From Ligustrum vulgare (Eukaryota; Streptophyta; Magnoliopsida; Lamiales; Oleaceae), in contig OY743174.1 of the NCBI GenBank assembly GCA_963555705.1, positions 57,682,234-57,746,233 of the forward strand: a DNA stretch of 64,000 bases, read 5' to 3'. Under the pieces are notes generated by a model, which saw only the letters and a list, made by a program, of their open reading frames with translations, had not been told where the DNA came from and ran no database searches. The position numbers and the translations under genes are program-made. Every line of letters starts with the position of its first letter. Position 1 is the stretch's first letter. Shown in pieces: positions 23,081 to 34,345 of the stretch.

Positions 23081-24093
23081 GGGTAATTATATTAACACCA
23101 CAATTTAGTTACAAAGAATATCTTCAATATTTGTTTACTTTTATTCTTATGTCCTCAATTTTTCTTCATCGCATTATTATTCATAACATTCAATTAATTA
23201 ACATATTTTATTTCTATTCACAATTTCTATTCAAATATCCTTCTAATTTGCATTGAAAAGATTTGCAAATATTTTTTAAAACTTTTGTATTAATTATTTA
23301 TTTTGATTATTTAAAAGTATGAGAGATAAATAAGTATTTTTCGCCCTTTTAACAAATATTTTGGATGAAAATCGTCTCTAAAGATAAGATGTGAAAATTA
23401 ATAAAAAGTTGATAATAAAAAAATTATAAAATAAAACTTGGCTGGGTAAATTTAAGAGGGATCTTCATTAAAATTAAAATGTGGTGTAGTTAACAAAAGT
23501 GAATATTACAGGGAGGCCTACTTTTAAAGATCAAAATTCAAATATAAGACAAAACTCAAATAATTTCAATTTTCAGGTTGTATACAGAATTTTAAAAATT
23601 AATTAATAAATTAAAATAGCCTAAAATTAAATTAAATACCCAATCCCATACCAAACCCTAATTAATTTCTCACCACTACATCTCTCTCCCACTCTCACCA
23701 TTGTGGTTCAACAGAGGAACGACCACACCCAACACCACATCAGTCTCTCCCCCCACCACCGACGCCACACCTTCCTCTTCGCTGGAGTTGACCACTTCTC
23801 CGAATGCCGCCAGCAAACCGCTGCCGGTAGAGGCGATTTCAACATAAACATCGGCTCTATTACATCAGGGCAGTGGCGACGCCGTCGCTGCTTCGATCTC
23901 GCAGCGTGTCGTCGCCTGCTACTTCGATCTTGTAGGGCTTCGCCGCAAACTATCACTATTACCCCAAGGAAGTGGCGACGCCGCCTGCTGCTTCGATCTC
24001 ACAGGGTGTCGCCGCCTGTTGCTTCGATCTTGTAGGGCGTCTCCACATTGACCACTTCTCCGGCTAGAATATTTAAGGTTTCTGGAATATAAG

Positions 24094-25986
24094 TGTGACG
24101 ACCCGAATTCTCGACCATTCGAGTGCCACAAAAAGTGACTCATATCATATTATCGAGACTTAAATAGTAATGTAAAATTATTCAAAAGAATAATTAGAAT
24201 CCCATAATTTTATTTGTGAATAAAAATAGAACATAATTTTCTTACATAAAGTTCAACATAATTATCTCATCAATCTTAATCACTTTTGCCACTTCCATGT
24301 TGACCGCCTCGAACCTTCAATTATCTGAAAATGGTAAATATCGTGGAGTGAGATTTATAAAATCCCAGTAAGTATACCAAGCATAAATTTTCTTTTGAAT
24401 GCATATGGATCATTTTCATCATAACATAGGATAGGATTGAAATATTCATAAACATAGGGAGACACAAGAATTTTACCGAACTTAAATGGCAAGAATTCTT
24501 ATGTGTAGCGCTACTAAACTCCGGTCCCCTTAGCATAATCATAAACATATCATATGGAACCCATAACAATCTTGTGAGATTGATTTCATAGCAATGATCC
24601 AAACATTTTCATAAAAACATAAGATATACTTACTTGTCATAAAAACATACTTACTTTTCATAAAAACATAAGGTATACTTACTTGTCATAAAAACATACT
24701 TACTTTTCATAAAAACATAAGGTGTATTTACCTTTCATAAAAACATACTTACTTTTCATAAAAACATAAGATATACTTACTTGTCATAAAAACATACTTA
24801 TTTTTCATAAAAACATAAGGTGTATTTACCTTTCATAAAAACATACTTACTTTTCATAAAAACATAAGATATACTTACTTGTCATAAAAACATACTTACT
24901 TTTCATAAAAACATAAGGTGTATTTACCTTTCATAAAAACATACTTACTTTTCATAAAAACATAAGATATACTTACCTTTTAAAAGATTAAAATGAAGTG
25001 TAGTAGTAAATGGACCAAAACTTTCTTGACCACCTTGAATTTCTCTTACTTGTGGATTTTGTCAAGAGATTGGAAATAAGTGTATATGTGTAGAGTTGTG
25101 TGTAAAAGAGATGGGTTTAAATAGATGTATAAAGTTGGCATATTGTAAACATAATCATTCAATTCTATTAATTTTAACACATCATTTTCTTAAAGTAAAG
25201 CACCATTCATATACTTTTCCATATTTATACAAATAATATGCTCTTCATGATTATATATAATGGAGTATATAAATCATTCATATACTTTTCCATATTTATA
25301 CAAATATTATGCTCTTCATGATTACATATAATGGAGTCTTATCAATCATTCATATACTTTTCCATATTTATACAAATATTATGCTCTTCATGATTATATA
25401 TAATGGAGTATATAATTCATTCATATACTTTTCCATATTTATACAAATATTATGCTCTTCATGATTACATATAATGGAGTCTTATCAATCATTCATATAC
25501 TTTTCCATATTTATACAAATATTATGCTCTTCATGATTATATATAATGGAGTATATAATTCATTCATATACTTTTCCATATTTATACAAATATTATGCTC
25601 TTCATGATTACATATAATGGAATCTATCAACCATTTATATACTTTTCCATATTTATTAAATTAAGATTCTCATAATTATTATATATAATGGAACCTCTCA
25701 TGCTTGCATATATTTTCTTAATTTAAATAATAAAAGTAATTTTTGTACAAATAAATATTGGGATAACATTGAATTAAGTACTTAGACTTAATATACTTTA
25801 AATCAAGAGAATGGAGATATTTTTAGAAATTCGGAATTTAAATTAAAATCGAACGATCTCGATTATTTCTTGACTTGGCTATACGAATACGTCGTGGCGT
25901 TAACTTAATAAAAATGGGTGAAATAGTAGCGACACGATTTTCTATTAAAATAATTATTAATCGCGTAAAAATTCTTGGTCGCTACA
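24094..25986 (-). repeat. 3' LTR of the LOG-carrying element
   Basis: A 1893-bp LTR. It contains a tandem array of a 49-bp unit (CATAAAAACATA words, 24606-24980) and about seven copies of a 71-72-bp unit (CATTCATATACTTTTCCATA, 25204-25640). A short minus-strand open frame (24321-24602) recurs at the same place in the other LTR but is not a recognised gene. Confidence 0.93.
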
Positions 25987-26003
25987 AACTTACCCCCTTA
26001 AAA
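25987..26003 (-). promoter_or_regulatory. Polypurine tract of the LOG-carrying element
   Basis: The minus strand reads TTTTAAGGGGGTAAGTT directly against the 3' LTR start TGTAGCG. This is the plus-strand priming site and fixes the element's orientation. Confidence 0.7.
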
Positions 26004-26918
26004 TAATTTCGTCCTCGAAATTAATCTTACTTGATCTTATGATTTCTGAACACTTAATCAGAATCTCTTCTTCTTCTTCTTATGTAGCATCATCGCTACC
26101 ATATTTAACCCAACCATATTTAACCCACTGGACTTTGACTAAATGCATCAATTTGTTTTCTTAAGACATGGACTTTTCTATCAATAATAGACATATGTCT
26201 ACTCATAAATTCTTCTGAATCAAAATAAAAATTCCCAATCGTATGTGATATTTCATCATATCTTGTAGTATTCATGTAACTTGTCATTTATCATCGTATC
26301 ATGTGACCTCAAATATTCGTATTAATATCTCTAAAATTTCAATAAATCTTTACTAACATATCATACCATAATAATTTGTCATTTCTTCTTATCACCAAAT
26401 ATCCCAAAATAATTAAAACGATTACCTGAATATTCTCTATGTAATATACCCAAACATGTTATTCACATATCAACATAATCATCAGTTTATCTTTCCAATA
26501 TTTGTAACCCAAAATTTCTGCAAAATTCAATAAACAAATATCTCCCAAATAATTAAAATTCTTAACTCAAATATCATAACATTTCCCGTAAGGTATTCCT
26601 TTCACTTGCACAAACTTATTAATCCTGATTCAATACAGTCCTTATTTCACTTTCACGTATCCCCGTATTATTTCTATACCTTGATTATTATATCAAAATA
26701 TCAGTACCCAAAATCCAAGAAAATATTCCATATCTCAAATCCCGTCATCATCAAATCTTCCTTTTATCAAGAAAGTAAACGGCGTATAAACTCTTGTTCC
26801 CTCTTTTCCATTATTCTATTCCGCGCTTTCTTGCTGGAATCAATATCACGCGGATTCCCTCCGATCCTTAATGCTTTTAAATAGTTCATGCTGGGAAGAG
26901 GTTAGATCCATCAAAAAC

Positions 26919-27470
26919 ATGGATATCATTCTTACAAACATTCGCAAGTATTATTCCAGTCTTCCAATGAATGATCTGAGGAAAATTTATCGAATAAGAC
27001 TCGAAAGATTGAGGTTGCTGATGGCTCATGGTGTTTCAGAAGATGTTCGCTGGTTGATCGAAGCAAAGGTTCGACTATCTGGTGAATTACCTATGACATT
27101 TCCAAAGCACATGCCTGGTTTAGGCAAAAGCACCTTCGCAAAGAAACGAAGAGCAAAAAGGCTGAATGGTTGCTACAAATGTGCTCGTTGGAACTGTGAT
27201 ACTCGTTGCAAAACAGTAGGATATTCTTCTACTAATCGGGATGATAAAATCAAATTCATAAAGGGTGGACTGAGTAAGGAGTCTTTGGATGATATTCGAC
27301 TGACTCTTGAGACGCACCCAAGTGGTTATGTGCAACGTGAACTTCTCTCCTTATACGCTCAGTTTAACGAGGACAAAAATCGTTATAGTCTCCAAAATAT
27401 AATAGCAAAAGATCCTGTTTGCCAGTCTGTTTTACAAAATGAGGCTTCTGGCAGTTCAACAATGATATAA
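26919..27470 (+). CDS. Cys-rich basic protein resembling plant-virus nucleic-acid-binding proteins
   Basis: An intact 184-residue frame starts at ATG 26919 (context AACATGG). An in-frame ATG lies 16 codons upstream at 26871. The N-terminal half is helical and rich in Arg/Leu. At about residues 72-100 comes KSTFAKKRRAKRLNGC followed by a C-x2-C-x4-C-x3-C cluster. A basic KRRAK run directly before a small Cys cluster is the hallmark of the nucleic-acid-binding/silencing-suppressor proteins of carlaviruses and vitiviruses (Betaflexiviridae). The Cys spacing differs from the usual carlavirus form and the C-terminal 80 residues are unplaced. It lies antisense to the LTR element and 296 bp upstream of the LOG ORF on the same strand. 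It could be an endogenised viral gene or a host/element protein with convergent features. Expression is unknown. Confidence 0.45.
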   Translation: MDIILTNIRKYYSSLPMNDLRKIYRIRLERLRLLMAHGVSEDVRWLIEAKVRLSGELPMTFPKHMPGLGKSTFAKKRRAKRLNGCYKCARWNCDTRCKTVGYSSTNRDDKIKFIKGGLSKESLDDIRLTLETHPSGYVQRELLSLYAQFNEDKNRYSLQNIIAKDPVCQSVLQNEASGSSTMI

Positions 27471-27766
27471 GGTAAATCTCTTGATACACATTTAAAATAT
27501 TTTGTTGTTTTCTTTCACGCGTTTTGGAAATAAAATATATTTTCCTTTCTCGAGTTTTGATAAAGCTGGAAATAAATCACCGAAAGGTGATATCTTTGGT
27601 AAAACAGTCAAAAGTTGGCCGATTTTGACAAAAGTAAATCTTTACTTTTTCATAATCAATCAAAAACAGTAAATTTTTTCGGCTTTAAATAGCCAAACAT
27701 ATTTCATAGTTCAGGCATCCCAAAATCACATCTTCTTCGTAAGTTTTCTCTTCTATACTATCAAAG
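27471..27766 (+). promoter_or_regulatory. Spacer with TATA-like box upstream of the LOG ORF
   Basis: The 296-bp spacer between the two ORFs contains TTTAAATA at 27684-27691, about 80 bp before the LOG ATG. A CT-rich leader (TTCTTCGTAAGTTTTCTCTT) follows. This layout fits a plant promoter and 5' UTR, but no experiment supports it. Confidence 0.4.
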
Positions 27767-28420
27767 ATGGAAGCACCAAAACTTCGACAGATCAAAACTA
27801 TTTGTGTATTTTGTGGATCAAAAGTGGGGAAAGGCTTCAGTTATCTAGAAGCGGCCGTAGATCTTGGAAAGAAACTGGGGGAAAAAGGTATCACTCTTGT
27901 GTATGGGGGTGGTAGCAGTGGTCTAATGGGTTGTGTTTCCCAATCTGCTCTTGCAGAGAAATCAAAAGTAATCGGTGTCATACCTGTCCCTTTGGTAGAT
28001 GTTGCAGGAAAAACACGAGGGCATGAAGTTCAAACATTATCCATCCATGAACGCATAACTTGTATGCTATATGGTTCTGATGCCTTTATAGCCCTGCCCG
28101 GAGGTTTTGGTACCTTAGAAGAAATCTTTAACATTACCTCGTGGGCTCAACTAGATCTCCATACTAAGCCTATTGGGCTTCTGAATGTTAACAATTTCTT
28201 TGATGGCTTGTTAACCTTTCTTGATTATGCTGTGGAACAGGGATTCATCTCTCCATTTTCCAGAAGGCTCCTTATTTCTGCTCCTACTATTGATGAACTA
28301 CTGGATAAGCTGCAGTCATATATCTCAATACAAGATCCAGCAGGGGTTAAGATAGATTGGTCGCAAGGAAGGGGAATCAAGCGAAAATGGAGTCCGGTTA
28401 ATGTAAACTTAACTTTATGA
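27767..28420 (+). CDS. LOG-like: Cytokinin riboside 5'-monophosphate phosphoribohydrolase, LOG-like, intronless
   Basis: An intact 217-residue frame covers the whole LOG fold. It has ICVFCGS at 12-18, the nucleotide-binding GGGSSGLMG at 47-55, the conserved HER with Arg96, the signature PGGFGTLEE at 111-119 with catalytic Glu119, and SWAQL followed by KPIGLLNV. LOG enzymes release active free-base cytokinins from nucleoside monophosphates in the cytosol. Length matches plant LOGs (about 210-225). Plant LOG genes normally have several introns; this one has none, so it looks like a cDNA-derived capture. It lies antisense inside a young LTR element and retains every motif, which suggests recent acquisition or selection. 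The last 25 residues (DWSQGRGIKRKWSP onward) are basic and unlike the usual tail. Sequence identity to the donor gene cannot be measured here. Confidence 0.88.
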   Translation: MEAPKLRQIKTICVFCGSKVGKGFSYLEAAVDLGKKLGEKGITLVYGGGSSGLMGCVSQSALAEKSKVIGVIPVPLVDVAGKTRGHEVQTLSIHERITCMLYGSDAFIALPGGFGTLEEIFNITSWAQLDLHTKPIGLLNVNNFFDGLLTFLDYAVEQGFISPFSRRLLISAPTIDELLDKLQSYISIQDPAGVKIDWSQGRGIKRKWSPVNVNLTL

Positions 28421-28430
28421 ATCTTAGAAT

Positions 28431-28646
28431 AGGTGGGGGTAGAGTACGGAGTATTCTTACTCTCGAGACACCCCTCTAATTTCCTAGGATTTCCTTAATG
28501 TTTAAATCTTGTGTGTACCTCAAAGGTTCCAGGTGGTAGATTACGGAGTATTCTTACTCTCGAAACACACCTCTTTGAAGGTTTCTTTATTTCCTCAAAA
28601 GGTCAGAGGTGGTAGGATACGGCTACTCCGGAAACACATCTCTCAA
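28431..28646 (+). repeat. Three related hairpins downstream of the LOG ORF
   Basis: Three units lie at about 28431-28477, 28530-28574 and 28605-28643. Each reads AGGTGG..., then TACGGAGTATTCTTACTC in the first two (degenerate in the third), then a CACACCT-type end. The outer arms AGGTG/CACCT pair, and the inner arms GAGTA/TACTC close a TTCT loop. All follow the LOG stop codon by less than 230 bp on the same strand, as expected for a structured 3' UTR. Function unknown. Confidence 0.7.
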
Positions 28647-28779
28647 TTTGAGGAATTTCCCATGTTGCTTTCTTTTGATTTTGCGTGTTTCATGTATTTC
28701 TTTCCAATGTGACTCTTGTGTGTTCTCCTTACGAGAAAATAATAAATATCTCTGTTATCATCTACTAAATCTCGTTTGT

Positions 28780-30619
28780 GATGTAAATGAATTTGCATGT
28801 CTAACCTCAATTCTCTTAGTGATTGCATACCATACTATGCTCTTAATTCCAAACGATAAAATTCTAAGCAGAGTTTCCTTTGAAATTTGGACTTATTCAA
28901 ACCGTAAGCATACTTCATAACTCACAATAATAAATAATTCCACATTTGATCACAACGATCTAAAAATTGACCACAATTTCATCAAACTTCAATATCATAA
29001 AAAAATATTCCAGAAAATCAATTCATAATTCCTCAACATAGAAATTTCAAATCATAGTCGTCAATATCACAATATCACTTCCTTCAATACCTTAATTGGC
29101 TCAAAAGATTACTCATACTTATATTTATATGTCATAAATCATATTCCCAAAATTTAATCACAAGGCCAAAGTTCATAATAAATTTCTCTTCAATATAGAG
29201 GCATAATTCACTTACTCAACATAATATCCATTACTTAATTCCCAATAACCAAATCTTTAAATCTCTAACTTCATAATGCTTCTCATAAAAGTCTCATTAA
29301 AATCATATCACTTATAATCTTAACATCTCATAAAAATTCATAAAATTGGCTCGCTATTTCTCATTAAATCTAAATGATAGATAATCTGAACATATTTCTA
29401 ATCATTTCTGTTGACTTCTCATACTTAATGCCATGTCTAAAATCAATTATGCAAAGTCCATTTAAGGTTTATCATTTCTAAACTCGAGGACAACAATTAT
29501 TTTGAAAATCATTCTTAAGTCATATTATTCCCATTATGCTCAACACCCGTTCTCTTTCTTTCTTTTCTTTCTGAATTTTTTTTTTTTTTTTTTTTTTTTT
29601 TCAGAATTGAAACTTGAAGAGTGGTACCAATAATCATCCACAGTTTTTCCTTGCTTTTAAGCAAAGGTAGTGATAAAGGGATAAATTATTGAACCGAAAA
29701 TTGAAACTTGAAGAGGAAGTACTAATAACCATCCACAGTTTTTCCCTTGTTTTTACACAAAGGTAGTGATAAAGGGATAAATTATTGTACGAATTCATTA
29801 TCAATTTTTGTTTGTTTAATATATTATTCCATATATTTTGGGCAAAAGTTACAACCCAACTTAATTTCTAATTGAGTCAATCTTACTAAGCTTAATATGC
29901 ACCAAAATTCATATAAATATCCTCTCTGTCTCATGATTCTACATTGAAAAGAATAAAAAAATTGAGTCTTCTATCAATTTATATCATACTTGACATGTAT
30001 ATTATGTGTAACACATAAAGATTCATAACATATGAAGATTTCATACTTAACATGTCTTAATAAAATCGTAAATGACTTGCAAAGCATATAACATACCTGG
30101 TTCGAGGAGTCAATACGTGGAGAGTGACATAGTAGAGTGATGAGTTAAAATATTTCATATAATCTTATTTTCCTTTAATCAACAATAATTTAATGTGGTT
30201 GTATCCAAATCAACATTTTCTTGAATCATAATTCCTAATTAATCACAGTCTTCAAAACAAATCCAATATCGATATAGTAATTATCTCCCCATCAATAATT
30301 AATAACTTAACCCAAATAAAATTTATCGTCAAATCTTATTTTTCCTTTAGTCCCCGAACTTCTAGAAATTTATCAAAGACATCAATATAAACATCATATC
30401 ACTAACTAATTATATTCCATAAAATTTTCAGGACATTACAAACTCCCTTGCTTAAAATGAATTTTGTCCTTGAAATTCGCACATCAAATTTCATCATGCT
30501 TTTCAAAATCATAACCATACTTGACATGTGAAAATTCAACTTTTTTTTTTAATAATGAATAGTGATTTCGTTCACTGTTCATCATGAATAGCACGTCGTT
30601 TTACTGTTCACGTGAATAG

Positions 30620-30656
<37 letters not shown>

Positions 30657-30699
30657 AATAAAATTTCAAAAATCTACAGAATCGTTTTTAAAACTCTTT
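28780..30699. other. Non-coding interior of the LOG-carrying element
   Basis: AT-rich with no gag-pol frame on either strand. It includes poly-T runs (about 29578-29602 and 30622-30650). A tandem duplication of about 95 bp (29606-29690 and 29702-29787) shares ATTGAAACTTGAAGAG and GTAGTGATAAAGGGATAAAT. Near the primer site there are GAATAGTGA/TCACTATTC and CACGTG palindromes (30560-30625). Confidence 0.6.
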
Positions 30700-30711
30700 G
30701 CTCTGATACCA
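30700..30711 (-). promoter_or_regulatory. tRNA-iMet primer-binding site of the LOG-carrying element
   Basis: The minus strand reads TGGTATCAGAGC, complementary to the 3' end of initiator tRNA-Met. It lies two bases inside the 5' LTR end. Confidence 0.88.
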
Positions 30712-30713
30712 AC

Positions 30714-32606
30714 TGTGACGACCCGAATTCTCGACCATTCGAGTGCCACAAAAAGTGACTCATATCATATTATCGAGACTTAAATAGTAATGTAAAATTA
30801 TTCAAAAGAATAATTAGAATCCCATAATTTTATTTGTGAATAAAAATAGAACATAATTTTCTTACATAAAGTTCAACATAATTATCTCATCAATCTTAAC
30901 CACTTTTGCCACTTCCATGTTGACCGCCTCGAACCTTCAATTATCTGAAAATGGTAAATATCGTGGAGTGAGATTTATAAAATCCCAGTAAGTATACCAA
31001 GCATAAATTTTCTTTTGAATGCATATGGATCATTTTCATCATAACATAGGATAGGATTGAAATATTCATAAACATAGGGAGACACAAGAATTTTACCGAA
31101 CTTAAATGGCAAGAATTCTTATGTGTAGCGCTACTAAACTCCGGTCCCCTTAGCATAATCATAAACATATCATATGGAACCCATAACAATCTTGTGAGAT
31201 TGATTTCATAGCAATGATCCAAACATTTTCATAAAAACATAAGATATACTTACTTGTCATAAAAACATACTTACTTTTCATAAAAACATAAGGTATACTT
31301 ACTTGTCATAAAAACATACTTACTTTTCATAAAAACATAAGGTGTATTTACCTTTCATAAAAACATACTTACTTTTCATAAAAACATAAGATATACTTAC
31401 TTGTCATAAAAACATACTTATTTTTCATAAAAACATAAGGTGTATTTACCTTTCATAAAAACATACTTACTTTTCATAAAAACATAAGATATACTTACTT
31501 GTCATAAAAACATACTTACTTTTCATAAAAACATAAGGTGTATTTACCTTTCATAAAAACATACTTACTTTTCATAAAAACATAAGATATACTTACCTTT
31601 TAAAAGATTAAAATGAAGTGTAGTAGTAAATGGACCAAAACTTTCTTGACCACCTTGAATTTCTCTTACTTGTGGATTTTGTCAAGAGATTGGAAATAAG
31701 TGTATATGTGTAGAGTTGTGTGTAAAAGAGATGGGTTTAAATAGATGTATAAAGTTGGCATATTGTAAACATAATCATTCAATTCTATTAATTTTAACAC
31801 ATCATTTTCTTAAAGTAAAGCACCATTCATATACTTTTCCATATTTATACAAATAATATGCTCTTCATGATTATATATAATGGAGTATATAAATCATTCA
31901 TATACTTTTCCATATTTATACAAATATTATGCTCTTCATGATTACATATAATGGAGTCTTATCAATCATTCATATACTTTTCCATATTTATACAAATATT
32001 ATGCTCTTCATGATTATATATAATGGAGTATATAATTCATTCATATACTTTTCCATATTTATACAAATATTATGCTCTTCATGATTACATATAATGGAGT
32101 CTTATCAATCATTCATATACTTTTCCATATTTATACAAATATTATGCTCTTCATGATTATATATAATGGAGTATATAATTCATTCATATACTTTTCCATA
32201 TTTATACAAATATTATGCTCTTCATGATTACATATAATGGAATCTATCAACCATTTATATACTTTTCCATATTTATTAAATTAAGATTCTCATAATTATT
32301 ATATATAATGGAACCTCTCATGCTTGCATATATTTTCTTAATTTAAATAATAAAAGTAATTTTTGTACAAATAAATATTGGGATAACATTGAATTAAGTA
32401 CTTAGACTTAATATACTTTAAATCAAGAGAATGGAGATATTTTTAGAAATTCGGAATTTAAATTAAAATCGAACGATCTCGATTATTTCTTGACTTGGCT
32501 ATACGAATACGTCGTGGCGTTAACTTAATAAAAATGGGTGAAATAGTAGCGACACGATTTTCTATTAAAATAATTATTAATCGCGTAAAAATTCTTGGTC
32601 GCTACA
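30714..32606 (-). repeat. 5' LTR of the LOG-carrying element
   Basis: The same 1893-bp sequence as 24094-25986 at a constant offset of 6620. The only difference I found is C at 30900 against T at 24280. It contains the same 49-bp and 71-72-bp tandem arrays. Confidence 0.93.
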
Positions 32607-32611
32607 ATAAG

Positions 32612-33300
32612 GGTCATGGATGGTGGTGTTGGTGGGGGTGGTACTGTGGTGTTGCGGTGGTGGGTGAGGTTGTGGTGTAGCAGTGTGGCGATGCGGCGAT
32701 GGTAGTGGTGTGGCGGTCCGTTGATGCAGTGGTGCATTGGGTGACGATGATGGTGGTCGGTAGTGGTAATGCTTTGTGTGTTGCAAAGTGGCGGTGAACA
32801 CTGGTTTAATGCATTTTTTTTTTTGGGTTGAGGTTGATGTGGTGGAGGCATACATGACGACGATGATAGGCGGTGGCGGTGATGGGTGGTGACGTGGAGA
32901 TGCTAATGGTTGTGGACTGGTGGCGATGAGACGGTAACGAGGGCAAGTTTTCGAATTTGTTGTGACCTAATAATAATTAATAAGTGAATTCTGATATAAA
33001 AATATGATAATTGTGACTTTAAAAACATATGATTCAATAATTTGATAAATTGTGACCAATAAATAACTTGAGATTAATTAATTTAAAATTTGTGACCTTG
33101 ATATTATTTGTGATTTCAAAATATTGCCATTGTGACTTGGTATTTTGATAATTTGTGACATACTATTTTAATCATTTGTGACCTACTATTTTAATCATTG
33201 TGACATACTATTTTGAAAATTTGTGACTCTAAAATTATTTGTGACTTAAGAAATTTGTATTTGTGACCTAGATTTATATTATGTTGTGACCTGAATTTAT
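32612..33300. repeat. G-rich GGTGGT island followed by GTGAC words
   Basis: 32612-32940 is GGTGGTG-rich and gives only compositional open frames. 32950-33300 then repeats TTGTGAC about a dozen times with AT-rich spacers such as TACTATTTTAATCAT. The words match the GTCAC arrays elsewhere, but the order of G-rich and GTGAC parts is reversed relative to 51410-52690. Confidence 0.75.
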
Positions 33301-33469
33301 ATAATTAACAAAATATCTATTAATTATTTAATTGAACTAAATGATTATTACAACCTGATTTTTGAAAGTTTTTAAGTTATATCTTAAAATTGAAATTGTG
33401 AATAGTAAACACCTTATATATGTATTCTTCCCTTAAAAAAAAGTGTGGTGTCAATATATTTATCTTAAA

Positions 33470-34215
33470 CATAATATAACTCATATCCAACCCAAAACTT
33501 TTAATATTTTTATTTTCCTTTTTGAACATACTTTTTATTATTATTTTATTTGAAGATTAAATTAATTCATTATTTTAATAAAAATAATAACAAATAATAT
33601 AAATAAATTTAACCAAATAAAATAATAACAAAAAAATGAGCAATGAACATGGAAGAAACAAATTTGATGTAGTACAAAAGGGGCAAATTGGAATAAAAAA
33701 AACTTCAAAATCACGGCAAATGAACGGTGGGACGCCAGTAGAGATATATGTTATGATTTTATCTATTCGTTGTTCACAATGTTTAACTTTAATTGAAAGT
33801 TGATTTTTGAATTTAATGTCAAACAGTGATGGAGAAATATTACAAAAGTAAGTCTCCTAAGTCCTACCTCTTCCAGTCAACAAAATATCAATGGAAGGAA
33901 TGTCTGGAATGATGTTTGGCGTGTTGGAGATGAAATTGACGTTGGACTAGGGGATGAAAGAAATGAAATTTATGTCGGAGATGAAAGTGATGAAATCAAT
34001 GAAAAAAGATGAAATGGATGACATTGATGTTGGAGTAGGAACAGGAAAGTAGTTGTGGAAGAAAGAGGTGAAATTTATGTTGCACAGTTACCTTCAAATC
34101 CAAGATTAAAAACTCCATTTAGTAATTATGATGTTGGCGTTGAGATATATTTCAAAGATAATATGTGAAAAGGGGTACTTCAAACATGGCAACCGATCGA
34201 TGTAATAGTTATTTT
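33470..34215. other. Intergenic stretch, possible decayed coding remnant
   Basis: AT-rich. At 33880-34180 a purine-rich frame reads GDEIDVGLGDERNEIYVGDE with stops further on. I do not recognise it; it may be a decayed transposase N-terminus. Confidence 0.3.
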
Positions 34216-34345
34216 ATACAATAATACTACATAAACAATACATTTGAACAAGGTGAACAATACACTCACAATGGAGGGTGGGGTCCACATGTGAGTGTGT
34301 TGTCCACTAAGTTATTCAAATGTATTGTTCATTTAGCATTGTTCT
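34216..34345. mobile_element. Small hairpin MITE
   Basis: The left arm ACAATACATTTGAA plus ACACTCAC pairs with GTGAGTGT plus TTCAAATGTATTGT on the right, forming a hairpin of about 120 bp with a short GGAGGGTGGGGTCC loop region. The boundaries and target duplication are uncertain. Confidence 0.6.

Larger units (their letters stand above)
24094..32606 (-). mobile_element. Young, complete non-autonomous LTR retrotransposon carrying a LOG ORF and a virus-like ORF
   Basis: Two 1893-bp LTRs (24094-25986 and 30714-32606) flank 4.7 kb and are bounded by the 5-bp duplication ATAAG (24089-24093, 32607-32611). The element reads on the minus strand. LTRs begin TGTAGCGACC and end GGTCGTCACA. The primer site TGGTATCAGAGC (tRNA-iMet) lies at 30711-30700, and a polypurine tract TTTTAAGGGGGTAAGTT at 26003-25987. 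By eye I found one LTR difference (T at 24280, C at 30900), so insertion was very recent. No gag, protease, integrase or RT frame exists, so it must move in trans (LARD-like). Instead two intact plus-strand ORFs sit inside at 26919-27470 and 27767-28420. A diverged solo LTR of the same family is at 39093-41022. Superfamily unresolved; Ty3 is my guess from LTR style and length. Confidence 0.93.
23081..33464. mobile_element. Putative TIR element of the GGGTAATTATATT family (copy 3), split by the LTR element
   Basis: The left edge GGGTAATTATATTAACACCACA and the reverse complement of the right edge, AATATATTGACACCACA (about 33441-33464), form an inverted repeat like those at 2590 and 5449. Removing the LTR retrotransposon 24094-32606 and one ATAAG leaves about 1.9 kb. 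That remainder holds a GC-rich CACCACC/GGTGGTGG island (23700-24090 with 32612-32940) and GTGAC repeats. Pairing of these two edges is an inference. Confidence 0.33.

Noticed and set aside
23703..24035. Arg/Ser-rich 110-codon frame as a host gene
   Set aside because: Compositional, with an equally open opposite strand, no motif, and truncation by the LTR element.
24321..31222. Identical 93-codon minus-strand frames at 24321-24602 and 30941-31222 as a gene pair
   Set aside because: They are the same position in two copies of one LTR and have no protein-family features.
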